Origin: Mucidula mucida
Lineage: Eukaryota; Basidiomycota; Agaricomycetes; Agaricales; Physalacriaceae
Direction of reading: 5' to 3'
Length of the DNA stretch: 64,000 nt
NCBI GenBank assembly: GCA_015501055.1
Contig: JADNYV010000178.1
Coordinates: 1 to 64,000, forward strand
The notes beneath the pieces are model-generated. The model saw only the letters and a list, made by a program, of their open reading frames with translations. It searched no databases and was not told the origin of the DNA. A program made the position numbers and the translations under genes. Positions 44,861 through 56,427 of the stretch are shown one piece after another; the stretch's first letter is position 1, and the number at the start of each line of letters is the position of its first letter.

Positions 44861-44993
44861 AAGGCAACCTCCGAAATTGTACAGTCATTCTCGACGAGTG
44901 TGTCAGTCATAAATCTTGTCAGCATCTATCACCGGCCGGTGCGCTCGTCAAAGCTTCCATCGTTGTGGTCGTTGGACAGGCGCCCGTCGCAAG

Positions 44994-45515
44994 ATGCATA
45001 TTTTCGTAAAGACGTTTGTGGATTTGCTATTCTGCTCTGCTCGCTGCTGACGATAACGACGACAGCCTTACGGACCATACCACTTTAGGTCGAGTCTTCG
45101 GACACCACCGACGATGTCGAGACCAAAATCCAGGACAAGGAGGGCATTCTCCCCGACCAGCAGCGTCTGATCTTTGCTATAAAGCAGTTCGAGGACGGCC
45201 GTACCCTCAGCGACCTCAACGATCAGAAGGAGTCTACACTCCATCTCTCGTTGCGTCTCCGTGGTGGTGCCAAGAAGCGCAAGAAGGAGACCTATAACGT
45301 CAAGATGGCCATCTTGAAGTACTCCAAGGGCGACTCGGATGGCAAGATCAAGCGCCTCCGTCGGTGCCGATATCTTCGTAAGTCAAAGTTCTTTCCTTCG
45401 TCTGACCTTTATCTAATCTTTTCGCTAGATGGCCTTCCACCAGGACCGCCAGTAGTGCGGCACGTGCGGCTCGACCTACACCTTCCAGCCCGGGAACAAG
45501 CCTCCTGTAGTCTAA
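44994..45515 (+). pseudogene. Ubiquitin-S27a fusion pseudogene
   Basis: A decayed copy of 28253-28888. Intron 1 and intron 3 are still present, so it arose by DNA duplication, not from mRNA. Disruptions: a deletion in the LTGKTITLE region that shifts the frame, loss of intron 2 with about 90 bp, and CAG-TAG-TGC in place of QYCGK. About 110 bp of the parental promoter is included and abuts the ATG1 fragment. Confidence 0.92.
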
Positions 45516-46626
45516 ACTACTCAAAGCGTTGTACGGTTTATGTTGTATAAGTACACGAACATTGATAACAACTTAACACTTGCCAGAGTGCCGCTATGTC
45601 TACCCGGTCGCCATTTGAATTATATGAAGAAGAGTAGGCACGATGAGAAGACTATGAATCAGCTGCTCGTTGACTTCCGATATACATTTGCGCTGACTCT
45701 GCCGAGCTACAACCCAGAAGAACTCTTCACTGACGCTAGTAATCCCGTTGACGAAGTCCTCAGTATCGCTCCAGTCTCAATCTTGCACAATGCACCGATT
45801 TCGGCGTCAGTAAGGGGAGCGCAGAGAGCTGTATGAAGACTATTGGCCAGTTTTTGAAGAGTGTTGTTGCCAGGTACGTGTTCTTGATCTTTGTGCGACG
45901 TGTATCGTTTCTTTTTGTAGGAATCCCTCAACCTTCCGTATCTTCTCCCCGATGAATTGCTTTCAAATAAGTTGGACGCGGTCCTTGATGACCCTGGTCA
46001 TAACTTCCAATGGTGATCGCGCCGTAGAGATTTTATCTGCAAACCTGCCAAGGTAAGTATGCTTCAAGGATATTTTATGACTGGACGCACTGGCTCGTTT
46101 CCAAGTCACGAAACCTTTCGGTGCCTCGTTCATACTATGATGGTACAATACTCTCAAATCGCGAGAAAGCAACGTTTCGTTTGAGTGTGGCGTAAGGCGC
46201 CCCCTCTCGTCGGCGCGCGGTTTCCGCAGGCATCCCACGAATGTTAGTATCTCAAACTCTCATACTGTGATCACCGCAAATCTATTTCGTAGTCCCGGAC
46301 AAGTACAGCATAAGGCGCAACATCGATCAAGAACGCAGTATGCATCTGTCGATATGACGCATAACCACGTCTCTAGACGTCCACATCTCGTTCTCGACCC
46401 CACCCGCCATCCTACCCTGCGTTCCAGTCCGCCCGCCCCGTCCCGTTCATTATATGCAGGGTCCGGGGCCCAGGCCTCTTTGTGTAATCGAGTCGCTTCC
46501 GGACCACCGCATTTCGATAACATTCAGAGGTATAAATGTCGGTCCTGTTATGACATGGAAATATCATTCGACCGCCCTACAGCCGTTTAACGTTTAACAT
46601 TCAAACCACCACCCAACCTCTCAAAC
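45516..46626. other. Spacer with unrecognised exon-like frames and the copy-2 promoter
   Basis: Unlike copy 1, about 700 bp here (45590-46250) is extra. It reads in part like protein (NQLLVDFRYTFALTLPSYN, DEVLSIAPVSILHNAPISAS) with GTACGT...GTAG intron-like gaps, but stops interrupt it and I cannot name it. From about 46300 on, the DNA matches the promoter of microprotein copy 1, including TATAAAT at 46531-46537. Confidence 0.45.
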
Positions 46627-46900
46627 ATGTACTTCACCTGGCTCGCTCGTCGTGGAGTACGTCTTTCCCTTTCTACCTCACCGTCTGCACTAGATCTCAC
46701 TGTGTTTCTTACAGCCTCTCATGTCGTGGGCCGCGATCCAAACCACTTTTCTGACGTTCGTGTTGTACAACAACGAACAGTACGTTGCGCTCTTCTTCTT
46801 TGGAATTGATGCTCATGATCTTCGCAGAGTCCGCCCGAGATTCCTCACCCGCGGTCAGGTCGACCAGCTACGGGCGACGTCGAGCCTCATGACCCACTAA
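46627..46900 (+). CDS. 55-aa membrane microprotein, copy 2
   Basis: Exons 46627-46656, 46715-46779 and 46828-46900 have the same 30/65/73-nt lengths as copy 1. The protein differs by four substitutions (Y3F, E19Q, K32Q and I36R, numbered from the ATG), while introns differ more and by indels. That pattern suggests constraint on the protein. Splice sites and the TATA box are kept. It is convergent to the second DUF6535 gene. No known family. Confidence 0.72.
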
Positions 46901-47516
46901 GCCTGAAGGAGATACCCTGTGGAAGAGATATCCTGCAGCTCTGGAGCAGAGTGCACCGACGCCACATACACATATGATTTCGCAGACTACATTATAATCA
47001 AGCAGAGCATTGTACTTTTAGAATAGTAGTAATGTGTACATACAAAGGCACATTTTCCGACTCATCGCTACGTCGTGACCACAAAACCTCATCACTATAG
47101 TCTATGCACACATCGTTCTCTAGGCACGAATCAATTGAGGCCCGGTACCCCCAGAGCGTGGCGCATGGTCAACAAACTGCCAATGGCGTAGTTCAGTGAA
47201 CTAGTAGGTCTTTACATCTTGTGATGTTCTAAGTATAATGATGTACCCTTACACGACGGATCGAATCCTCTGAAGGACCGTGCTCGAAAATGGCGCGACT
47301 AACTTGACGTCGAGGAGGAATCCGGGTCATCGCGCGCACTCTCGCTGGATTCGTCACCATGGGTGTCAACGGCAGCGCCGGTGGAAATTTTGAACTGTGT
47401 GCGAAGAGATGTGATCATACTGTAATGCACGAAAATACAGCATGCACAGAAAGCCGCCTGCGTCCGTGACTCGTGCGATATTACAATGCACGTATATGCG
47501 CGTCCTGCCGCGTATC
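46901..47516. repeat. 3' intergenic region, second copy
   Basis: Matches 29835-30288 apart from an insertion around 47130-47250 that shares about 45 bp (inverted) with 36075-36118. No gene is seen. Confidence 0.55.
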
Positions 47517-48479
47517 TCATAGGGGTAAAGGTAAATACTCTAAAACAGGCGGAGGAATTTCTTTTCCCAACATTATTGTACGTGCGGCCCACACCACCCT
47601 CCTCCGGTAGCGCTCATGAGCAAACATCTCTCGCAACGCCTCATCCAAGGATACCGCCCCCTTATTCGTTTGCACAACTTTCCCATTGAAGAAGTTCTCT
47701 AAGGGGAGCGGCAAATCATCGTGATTGGAGGCTTGGCACCAGTCAATGATACTATCCAATGTGGCGCGGTGTGTATCCCACGAGGAAGAGTCTTTGGGGC
47801 ATAACTTCAGTAAATGGTCGCTGTTGGGTCTCCACTCAGCAATCATGCTGAATGTGATGATGAAATTTCTGGGTTGTTGCAAGTAGTCCAAAACTTTGAG
47901 CGCTGATGCGGGATCCAATGCTTGTAGACCCTCGATACAGGCTAAGATTGGTTTTAGGTAGGTAAGAATCGGGTCCGCAATGAATCTTTCCACAAGCATC
48001 CACAACCATCCCCCGTCGATAAAGGCTTGATACATTGCTTCGTTACCGCTTTCAAGTGCGGTTTCCATCAGGTACATGATTTCGAGAGCAGAGGGTGTGA
48101 GAGGACCTTGCACTTCTGACAAGTAATGTGCAGGCACCTGTAACAGACGGTGGCATGACGGTAACACGAGTTCAGGCTGGCGTGACAAGACCATTGTCCT
48201 CAATAAAACACTGATGGCGTAGAGCGACTTGTCAAGCAGATGACGGAGTCCTGGACCTGCTGCTGCATCATACTCGCAGACTGAAGTATCGTCGATGATG
48301 GCGCGAAGAAGTTCGAGTACGGAAGCCAAAAAATAGGGATGCTTCGCAAGGATGGTGTCGTACTCCACATACAGGCACCGCAGGACCTCTGAAAGGAGTT
48401 CCAAATGGCGACAACTTGCCGCATCTGTATATGGCGCCCAAATTTCATCTGAAACATTATGTATCGCAAATTTGGTTGC

Positions 48480-48487
48480 CTTGTAGA
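48480..48487. repeat. Target site duplication, left copy
   Basis: CTTGTAGA directly flanks the left terminal repeat; the right copy is at 49697-49704. The paralogous empty sites have a single copy, at 31243-31250 in DUF6535 copy 1 and 37649-37656 in the fragment. Confidence 0.93.
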
Positions 48488-49696
48488 AGGACCCCGGATA
48501 ATACACTAAGATGATTGATCCCAAATCCGGACATGAACGGCAGATTTTGGCCAGTAAGTTTGATCCCAGATCCGGACATCAGGCTCTTGAGGGTCCGGAA
48601 AGCCAGATCCAGTGTACGGACACGGACTTCGATGGGCTGGAATGGCTGATCCAGAAAATCCGGACATGGCCAAGGAGCGCTCACGGGGTAACCTCACAAG
48701 CCAGTATGGTGTATCCGTTACGGTGGGTGGTTGGCGGAACCGGTGGTCTCTGTTTCGATCCCGCCTAAGGAACAGCTGTTTTATTGCTAACCCCCACAGG
48801 CTGTTGGGACTGGTGGTGAATGCGCTTTGCACTGGAAAGGGGAGGTTCGTGCGGCTACCGGTAACTCTGCAAACGCAGAGTTTGTAGCAGCTGACACTGC
48901 TAAGCAGGTTTGTCCTTCATTCGATTGAAACTATCCCACAGACTGACAAGCATGTACTAGCTTGCTACCAAGCGCCGTAATGCCTTCGTCAAAGTCAAAA
49001 TTACAAATGTGGATTTGGTATCGACCGCTCGCATTACCCCATTGCGCCCATTAGGACTGGGAGATCATCTAATTGTCTTGACAAACAGCGAGCTCTTCAT
49101 CGCTCATGGTACGTCCATGTAAGTCCTTTCTGGTGTACTAACTAATCTCTGGGTAGTTCTTGCCTTGTACAAGCAAGGAGGAGGCAAGATGGCCAAGAAC
49201 TTATCAGTCACCAAGGCAGAAGGTATCTCTGCCCTTTCGTATGTCGGCGTCGAGCTCTTTCCTTTTCAAACCGGACGTACCTTCACACAATTCTCGACTC
49301 TCCTGCGGACCCAACGTGTTGCACACTTGTTTCCTATTGAAGTGATGACTATCCTCGCCAACAAGCCTGTTATAAACAATGTAGGCTTGGAGCTGTCGGA
49401 GCACGACATGGGGACATTCAACGACTTGAAGAGAGAGCTTGCAAAGTTGATTTTAGGTATTAAAACATACAAGAAGCGTGTACCAGACGTTGTAGAAGAC
49501 GAATAGACATACTGACCGGCTCTGTACGCTGTATACAACCCCTAGGAACCTTGATCCCAAAATCCGGACATGCAACCCCTTCCAGCGCCGAACCTTGAGG
49601 CAAAATCCGGACATGGCATCTGAGCGCTGTCCGGACACGGACGGCAAAATTTCCGAAATTTGGGATCAATCATCTTAGTGTATTATCCGGGGTCCT
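48488..49696. mobile_element. 1,209-bp DNA transposon with 39-bp perfect TIRs
   Basis: Left end 48488-48526 (AGGACCCCGGATAATACACT...) and right end 49658-49696 are perfect inverted copies over 39 bp and are flanked by the 8-bp duplication CTTGTAGA. Just inside both ends, the motif AATCCGGACATG and close variants recur at least seven times, as expected for transposase-binding subterminal repeats. No transposase is encoded, so the element is non-autonomous. An 8-bp duplication fits hAT or KDZ-type superfamilies; the TIR start does not settle it. The identical TIRs indicate recent movement. Cargo: three spliced exons of a host-like gene (48800-49506). Confidence 0.93.
48800..49506 (+). CDS. Cargo exons inside the transposon, unrecognised protein (no start found)
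   Basis: Exon blocks 48800-48907, 48961-49108 and 49157-49506 share one open frame (201 codons before the stop). The introns are good, and the first block is preceded by a branch-plus-acceptor (GCTAAC, then CACAG). The protein reads GTGGECALHWKGEVRAATGN, then FVAADTAKQ, ARITPLRPLGLGDHLIVLTN, YKQGGGKMAKNLSVTKAEG, LSALSYVGVELFPFQTG, and a C-terminus VGLELSEHDMGTFNDLKREL. I recall similar hypothetical proteins in mushrooms but no function. No start exon is visible, so this is either a captured gene fragment or an accessory protein with an unseen first exon. Confidence 0.6.
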
Positions 49697-49704
49697 CTTG
49701 TAGA
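49697..49704. repeat. Target site duplication, right copy
   Basis: CTTGTAGA, identical to 48480-48487. Confidence 0.93.
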
Positions 49705-51621
49705 GTAGTCGATAGCGTGATGGCAACATTGCAGGAAGATCGTCATTGAAGGACGAGAGCATGTCCAAGAGACAGTCTTGTACGGACATTGAGATGTCGC
49801 CCAAATCGCAGGCGAGAGCTTCATGTAATGTCACTGTACAACTATGACCTGTCCTGTGCCGAATTGACACGTGATCAGATTCGTCACGGGCTTGGGAAGC
49901 AGGCAGAAAGAGAGAGACAATATGAGCGTAGTCCGGATTGTAAAGATCTTCAGGACTGTTGAATTGGAAACAATGAGAGCTAACTCCCAGTGCAGATTTC
50001 ACAAGTCCTTCCCATACGAAAGGATGAAGTTTCAGTTCATTGAAAGTGCAGAAAAACTTTCGAAGGTCTCTACTTTGGTAGTACCAATCCCCGTAGCTTG
50101 CGACCCAAGCAGTCGCCATGCAACGAGGTTCATCAGAATCCATAGGTATCAATTGAATCCGATATTCGTGCGAAATCCCAGAATCATGAAAAAAGTGTGA
50201 TCGAATGAGCCGTTCCAGGGCACTGTCGTACACAATCGCGGGAAGTCGGGAATATCCAAGAGCATCAAGCAGACGTTTGAACACGTCTTGAATATCTTGT
50301 CGACCCTTCCAAGTTGCCTGCGCATACGCCTGAACATCAGGCGGTAGCCCCCCGATTGCCTGTACAACGAGGCTATGAACAGTGGGATTGGACGAGTTGT
50401 TGAACAACCAGTCAAGCGCATCAACGGAGACCTTGCCATAATCTGATTGAACCGTTATAGTTTCGAGCTGGTTTAGCGATTTTGGTGGGTGCTCTGGCCT
50501 TGGAAGACAAGCACGGTCGATCATGATAGCTGGGATATGGTCGTCATCTTGACGCACTGAAAGTAAATGTCGAGTAAGGCTGGATATAAAATGCAGCGCT
50601 TTCCTAAAAACCAGGCAAGTGTGAAAGATAAAGTCCGTCAATGGGGTTTGATACGGACATTGGGGGAAAAGGATCGGCAGAGCACTGCTAACGAGGTATA
50701 GTAGACAGAGGACGACCGTGACTACGCCAACCGCACAAGCCAGTGATGTGCACAGAGGGATGAAGAAGAGCATCAGGCCCACAAGGAACAGAACAAGCGA
50801 TATATGCATAACGATGGGGAACAATCCGATGATGACGTTCACGCGCCATTTCTGGAGACCATCAAATCGGTACTGACGAAGATGGCTGCGTGCTGCCGGT
50901 GTGCCAGATAGTATAGATGTGTAGTGGTGGAACCACTGCTTCACCAGAACAGCCGAAAGAGCTACAACCAGGCTCATTGTCAGGCTGACGACCCATAGAC
51001 CATTCACCCACACGGTGATGGAGTCTGGTCGGAAAGTTTGCAGAGGATTGATCGACGGAGCAGTTATGTTGGGTCGGGATGAGGTGCCGTCGGCGATGGA
51101 GAGCTGAACGGAGACAAGGTCGTGTAGGAGAATCGCAGACATCGCGGTGTAGTCTGCCTGTAGACTTTGCGAGACCTGCACCAGGAACGAAGTTACGACG
51201 GCAGAGAAAAGACCAGCCTAAGATAGTATATATGTCTGACTAAAGGCATAGCGCTGACGCGAACACTCACAAATACGAGCATGACATCGAGACCATCCCG
51301 GGCCTGTCCAACATACACCGTATCGTACGCGGCAGCCTCTTCGTTGTATACCCGCCATATCCTCGCGTCGGGAGCGGTCTCCTCGCCATACGGGTCTTCG
51401 GGGAGCCGCTTCTCATAGTCGTCGTTGAAGACAACATTCTGAGGGGGCTGATAGTGGTTGGCATCCTGTCTCAGACCGAAAACGGTCTTCCCCGGCTGCG
51501 CCGCCGAAGCCTGGGGGGTTACACCAGTTGGGAGAGGTGCTTGCGCACTGGGCGCCGGCCCCGACTCTGAAGGAGGCACGGATGCGCCGTCGGCACTTTG
51601 TAAGGGTGTTATATCTGACAT

Positions 51622-52065
51622 CGAGACTTTATTAATATGTGGGAATGAAGTGGGCTCTGGGAGACAAGTCAGCAGCTTATAACACGGCCTACGAGCTGTG
51701 ACGAATGCTGGGGATCAATGAGGTTAGAAGCATTAACGCAGCCAACGACCACTCGGCTCATGTCGTCTGACAGTTGGAATGGCACGAGGGTCAAACCTGC
51801 AGGAAACGAGGCCGATGTTATTGATAGCCCAGCTGAGAGCTGAGTCAGCTCGAGTTTGGAGACAACTCAGAGAAAAAGAAAGTCATCGCTCAAGATAAGT
51901 ACATCGATCCAATACTATTCACGACACCAATTTAAGAGTCGCGCCACTGGCTAACAAATGCTAGATACATGCACCAATAAAATTACATAGATACTGAAGA
52001 TGTGAATGTTAGTTGAAAGAAAGTCCCAGTAAAAATACATCATTGAATCCTACACAAACATCTCG
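51622..52065. other. Intergenic
   Basis: The first 250 bp resemble the 5' flank of DUF6535 copy 1 (33194-33440), so the duplication extends past the gene. Nothing else is recognised before the ATG1 stop. Confidence 0.55.
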
Positions 52066-55012
52066 TCACGGAGACGGGTCCCCCGGCCTGGGCTTCACCT
52101 CCCACGGCGCCGGAATTCTCGCCACATCCACCAGGTTCACATCTGCCTTGACATCATTCAGCCTCTCCCTCTCCGTCATGTTCATGCGCGCCCGACACCG
52201 CACCAGGCGTAATTTCGTCCGCTTGATCCCTGTACTCAATGAGAAACGATAGAGAGGAAGGTGACAGAAAATGATACTCACAGGTGGCAATCGTCTCCCG
52301 GTCCTCCTCCATGTACGGGTTCTCCGTCTGCAGCAGGTCATCCTCTAACGCATACAGGCACCACAGCGACTCCTCGTACAGCTTCTCGCATTCGTCCGCA
52401 CTCGTTGCTTGATCTAGGAGCTCCTTCCGCGCAGCAGTGCGACTCTGTTAAACTGTTAGATGAAAACGATTGGAAAACGGACACATACCAGAACCAACGC
52501 CCGATCATAGACGAGCTGATCCAAAAAGGCTCTCGGTCCTTCATACTTGGCCGGCAACCACGTCTTCACCAGCATCGCACGCTCATTGCACTTCAGGAAA
52601 TGATCCTTGAACCACGATAGCGCTACACCTCTCATCAGTCATCGGCAGCTGAAAACAAGACATCATACCGTCATCAAAGCCCTCACTGACAACAAACTCC
52701 CCATCGGGATTAATCTCCTTCATGCTCTCCTGATGCTGCCGGAGCTTATTGATCCCCTTCTGCGAAAAGTTCATCAAGAAGATGTACACCGCCACACACG
52801 TAACCGCGTTGTACTCTGCCTCCACCTCGCCCTCCTTCCGCCGCTTCGCTCTCTTCTCGGGCTCGCCCGCGAGCATCTGAAAGTTCTTCGGATCCGGAAG
52901 AGGTTCTGCCACCAACGTAAACATGTTTTCCCGGTAAGAGAAATAATAGACACCTACTCTGCGGTACAGCCTTTACAAATTCGTACATCTCGTCTGCCCA
53001 GTGCGTCAGCACATCCGTCTTCTGCGCGAGCTCCTCTAGATCCGCAAGTAACTGGTCTTCAAGTGGATCCCTTTGTTCATCGCCGTCAAGCGCGATGATC
53101 GGTGGTCTTCTAGGTGAGGAGGGAGCACTGTAGTCTCTTGATGAGCTTGGTCGATGACCGAACAGCTTCCGCGAGGCAAGGTTCAGCGCTCGATGTAGCG
53201 CGTTCGTCGCCGCGCGCGAGGCCACACTGGAAGGGGAATGTGACAACGGCGGCGCGGTGGGATTCGGCGGAGGGGGGAAAGTAGTAGTGGGATACTCTGT
53301 TGACGGCGAAGGAGGCACGCGGCGGTCGTCCAAAGGTTTCCGACGGGAAGTTATTTCGTCGACCGTGCGGTTGAATTCGACGGCTTGCGTGTCGCCCACT
53401 AAGACATACTCACGTCGGAGGATACTGTCCTCTTCTTTCTCCCCAGGGATTATAGACTCTGTATCTGTTGGTATAGGTGCCGGCGGTTTGCTCGGTTGTG
53501 TTACACGTCTGGATGTAGGTGGAGGTGGGGCATACGTTCGTGTCGGTACTGGACTAGTTTACTGTCAGCTCGAACCAGTTGCACAATCAAAATGCTTACT
53601 ATACAGGTTGCGGAGCCGCTTCTGATACAGGTGTGGAAGGTTCTCCCAGAGTCGAAGGCTTTCTGAAGTTGAACTTACTGGGAGGTATCATTGCTGTGGG
53701 ATCTAAAACCTCGGGAGGAATTATTCTATGATGTGGAGGGGTCGGGGGCCTCCCCGACCAAGACTGACCATCATCATCGGGCAGATCAGGCGACGGTTCT
53801 CTCGGTTTGGGGAATTTAGACTTTGCCAAGGCCTGGCTGTTGAAAAACTCGTCAAAACTCGCACGTTCCACAGGCTTCTGTTTCAACAACGCGCGAATGA
53901 GCTTCTTGATATCGCCCGCAACCGGCAAATCGGAGCTGCCACCACCACCAGTCTTTGCAGCGGCGGACTGGGGCTCCTCATCGGGAAACTTGATACCTTT
54001 GGAACCTTCGATCTTTTTCAAAAGTTCGATATGATTCTGTGCTCGGAATGGAGGTCTCCCGACGGACATTTCGTAAAGAACAGCACCGACAGACCAAAGA
54101 TCGGCCTTGGCATCGTACTTGTGGTATCCAAGAATCTCGGGTGCCATATATAACCTAGGCCGCGGTTAGTGCGGATCCTCAAGAACGTAGATCAGACATA
54201 CGGCGATCCACAGAGGGTTTCGGCCATCATCGCGCTGGGTAGTGAACGAGCGAAACCAAAGTCGGCGACCTTGAGAATGGGGACGCCCAGGGGGTGGCCT
54301 TTGGCGAGTTCTTCCGGGGGTGCTGGTTTGAGGAGGAGATTCTACAACATTGTCAATAATCACGTCATGTCTGGGTACGGATACATACCTGCGGTTTGAT
54401 ATCTCGATGGATATAACCACGGTGGCGCAGAAACTTGAGCGCACGCGCGAGCTGGCGCAGAAAGCTGCGTACGACGATTTCCGCTAGACCACCTGTGCGT
54501 GGATGTGGATAGTACTGAGGTGAGGCGCCTGCTGATGGTATGTATTCGAGCGTCTCAACTCGACCGCGTTTCTTGATGTAATTGGTCAAGTCTCCGCCTG
54601 AGCAGTACTCCATGATTAGGTAGATGTGGTGTTCAGAACGCTGTAGTAGTGGTTAGGCATGCGTAAATCAAGGTATGAGATACGCACAACGATGTCGGTC
54701 AACTTGGTTATATGGCGATGAGAGAGTGCCTTTAGAATCTGTATTTCACTCTGCAGATTCTCGAATAGCTTCGCGGAGAGGTTATCGCGCCTAACGGTCT
54801 TGATAGCGACCTGGACATGCGTTTCCTGTAATTGAAGATTGTGAGCAGTAATGGGTGAAAGCGGCAGCGATGCGCACCTCATGGTAGCCCTTGAAGACGG
54901 TGGCAAAACTGCCCTGTCCAATCTCGGCTATGATAACATACGGGCGCACATCCTCTTCGTCGTCGCGGCGCAGTGCGGCGAGTACCTTTGTGGTCGCGGA
55001 CTTTGGTGGCAT
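52066..55012 (-). CDS. ATG1: Autophagy-initiating Ser/Thr kinase Atg1
   Basis: Ten exons (54878-55012, 54688-54825, 54389-54640, 54202-54341, 53600-54154, 52958-53553, 52669-52905, 52489-52622, 52282-52444, 52066-52229) give 837 aa. The kinase domain starts [20 protein letters not shown] (Gly-rich loop), with Lys in VAIKTV, catalytic HRDIKPQNLLL, DFGFARS, APE in [10 protein letters not shown] and [13 protein letters not shown] Pro/Ser-rich linker follows ([18 protein letters not shown]), then the C-terminal helical MIT-like domain ([20 protein letters not shown] to the end), where Atg13 binds in known homologs. It starts autophagosome formation under TORC1 control at the phagophore assembly site. 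Length matches fungal Atg1. Intact; source of the fragment at 44069. Confidence 0.95.
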
Positions 55013-56427
55013 TGGCGACGATGCTGGCCGGCGTCGGCGCTGATATCGCAGACGTTATGAGCGTAGAAAAGAAGGAGACTTGTGCAGCGTCGCCGGCATC
55101 GAGGTAGTAGGTCGGGAACAAGGCCTGAATTCGTGATTGCCTGATGGCGTGCCACTTCCTAATCAGGCCGGTGACCAATCACCCACATCCATACCTCCTT
55201 TTGGTTTGCCAGTCAGGCGCCAGTTTAACTCAAGCACCCATGTCTGATAGCATACTTGCGCTAGACTCTCTTATTTTAGAGCAAGACGAAAAGCAGATCG
55301 TGGACATATATGACCCAGGAAATGTGCGTCACGTTTGTATCGTCTCTCACAAGTCCTCCTTGCTATCTGCCATTGTTTATGATACCCGAATCAATCTATG
55401 TTTCTTCGTCTCTTAACCTGATACGAACATCTCACTGCTCATAAATGATCAATAACGTTGTCTTTGCGCGCGCTGTCCGAACTCTGGATATTGTACTGGT
55501 CCGTAACAGTCCTGACTATTCTAAGAATCTGCAATAATCTGAGGATTCCGTCGACCGTCAAGTAAGCGCGTATGTGGCGTCGGTGCTCCAAGGCCTTCAG
55601 TGTCTTTAGGCTTGCCGTCGCCCAGATTTTGCTGCGAGTATCAAACAGGCTGTGGCGCCGAGTCCTTGACATGCAGGGAAGCGCGCAATGCATCTGTCGT
55701 TATTGTACGTCTGAGCATGATGGTTCCAGAGCGTTAAGATCCTGAACAACTGCCCAGCGGTCTACTACCAGATGATCCGTGACATATCAGAGAGTCCTGG
55801 TGAAGAGCGCCGGTGCGAGGTGTTGAGGTTGTTCGTGCTCTCCCGATTCGATTGTTCAAGGCGTCACGAAACGGGCAGGAAAAGTAGCTTGTCCGTCAGT
55901 GCATCTATTCCGAGGCCCAGTTCGACGGGACGAGAGATGATGAACCTGCACTCATGAGAGGCGTTTGCATTGTTTGTTATCGCTCAAGTATGTAGACTTT
56001 ATCCAGAGCATTAAGGCCATGCACGATTGGAGTGAATGCAGGCTGTCATCCCCGCCCGGTACTTGAGATCCTAGATGCGCCAATCTCACTACAGCAATGC
56101 CTAGAGGCGGACGCGTTCGGGACCCGGATTTGACACGCTACAGCTGAGCACCATGCAGGAGAGCACGACTACTATGAAGGTATCTCAGTCGGATACGGCC
56201 ACAGCTTCAAAAGTCAAAGGACACAGATCCCGTACACTGATTCCCGGAATATTAAGAATGACTTGAGAACAACGGTACCGAAACAGCAGAATCGAGACCA
56301 CGTACTTGTTCTTTTGCTTTACTAAGAGAGAATTCAACAAAGAGTTCGATCAGACACTTTAGAGGATATCAAGTCGCATTAGTAGGTATAGAACATGACA
56401 TATGGATAATCGACTGCTCATGAAAGA
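55013..56427. repeat. ATG1 promoter, then family inter-unit spacer (inverted)
   Basis: 55013-55165 is the ATG1 5' region duplicated at 43912. From about 55370 the DNA matches the inter-unit spacers 13670-14330 and 17070-17730 in opposite orientation (for example the CCGCTGGGCAG segment at 13950 against 55750). Near 56220-56400 it matches the 3' flank of PSRSF-type genes. No gene is recognised. Confidence 0.65.

Larger units (their letters stand above)
47517..51621 (-). pseudogene. DUF6535 multi-pass membrane protein, copy 2 (split by a transposon)
   Basis: Exon 1 is 51271-51621 (MSDITPLQSADGASVPP, 117 codons); exon 2 starts at 51217. Domain layout is as in copy 1, with the frame intact through the region where copy 1 is shifted (IGGLPPDVQAYAQATW). 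At the codon for Lys in RLLYK the gene is interrupted by a 1,209-bp element (48488-49696) and resumes at 48487 in the same frame (YKATKFAIHNVSDE) to the stop at 47517. Read-through into the element gives RTPDNTLR and a stop, so the soluble C-terminal third is lost. Without the insertion the frame would be open. The function of the family is unknown. Confidence 0.88.

Noticed and set aside
44994..45515. Processed (retro)copy of ubiquitin-S27a
   Set aside because: Introns 1 and 3 and promoter sequence are present, so it is a DNA duplication, not a retrocopy.
52607..53098. 163-codon plus-strand frame
   Set aside because: Antisense shadow of ATG1 exons 6-8.
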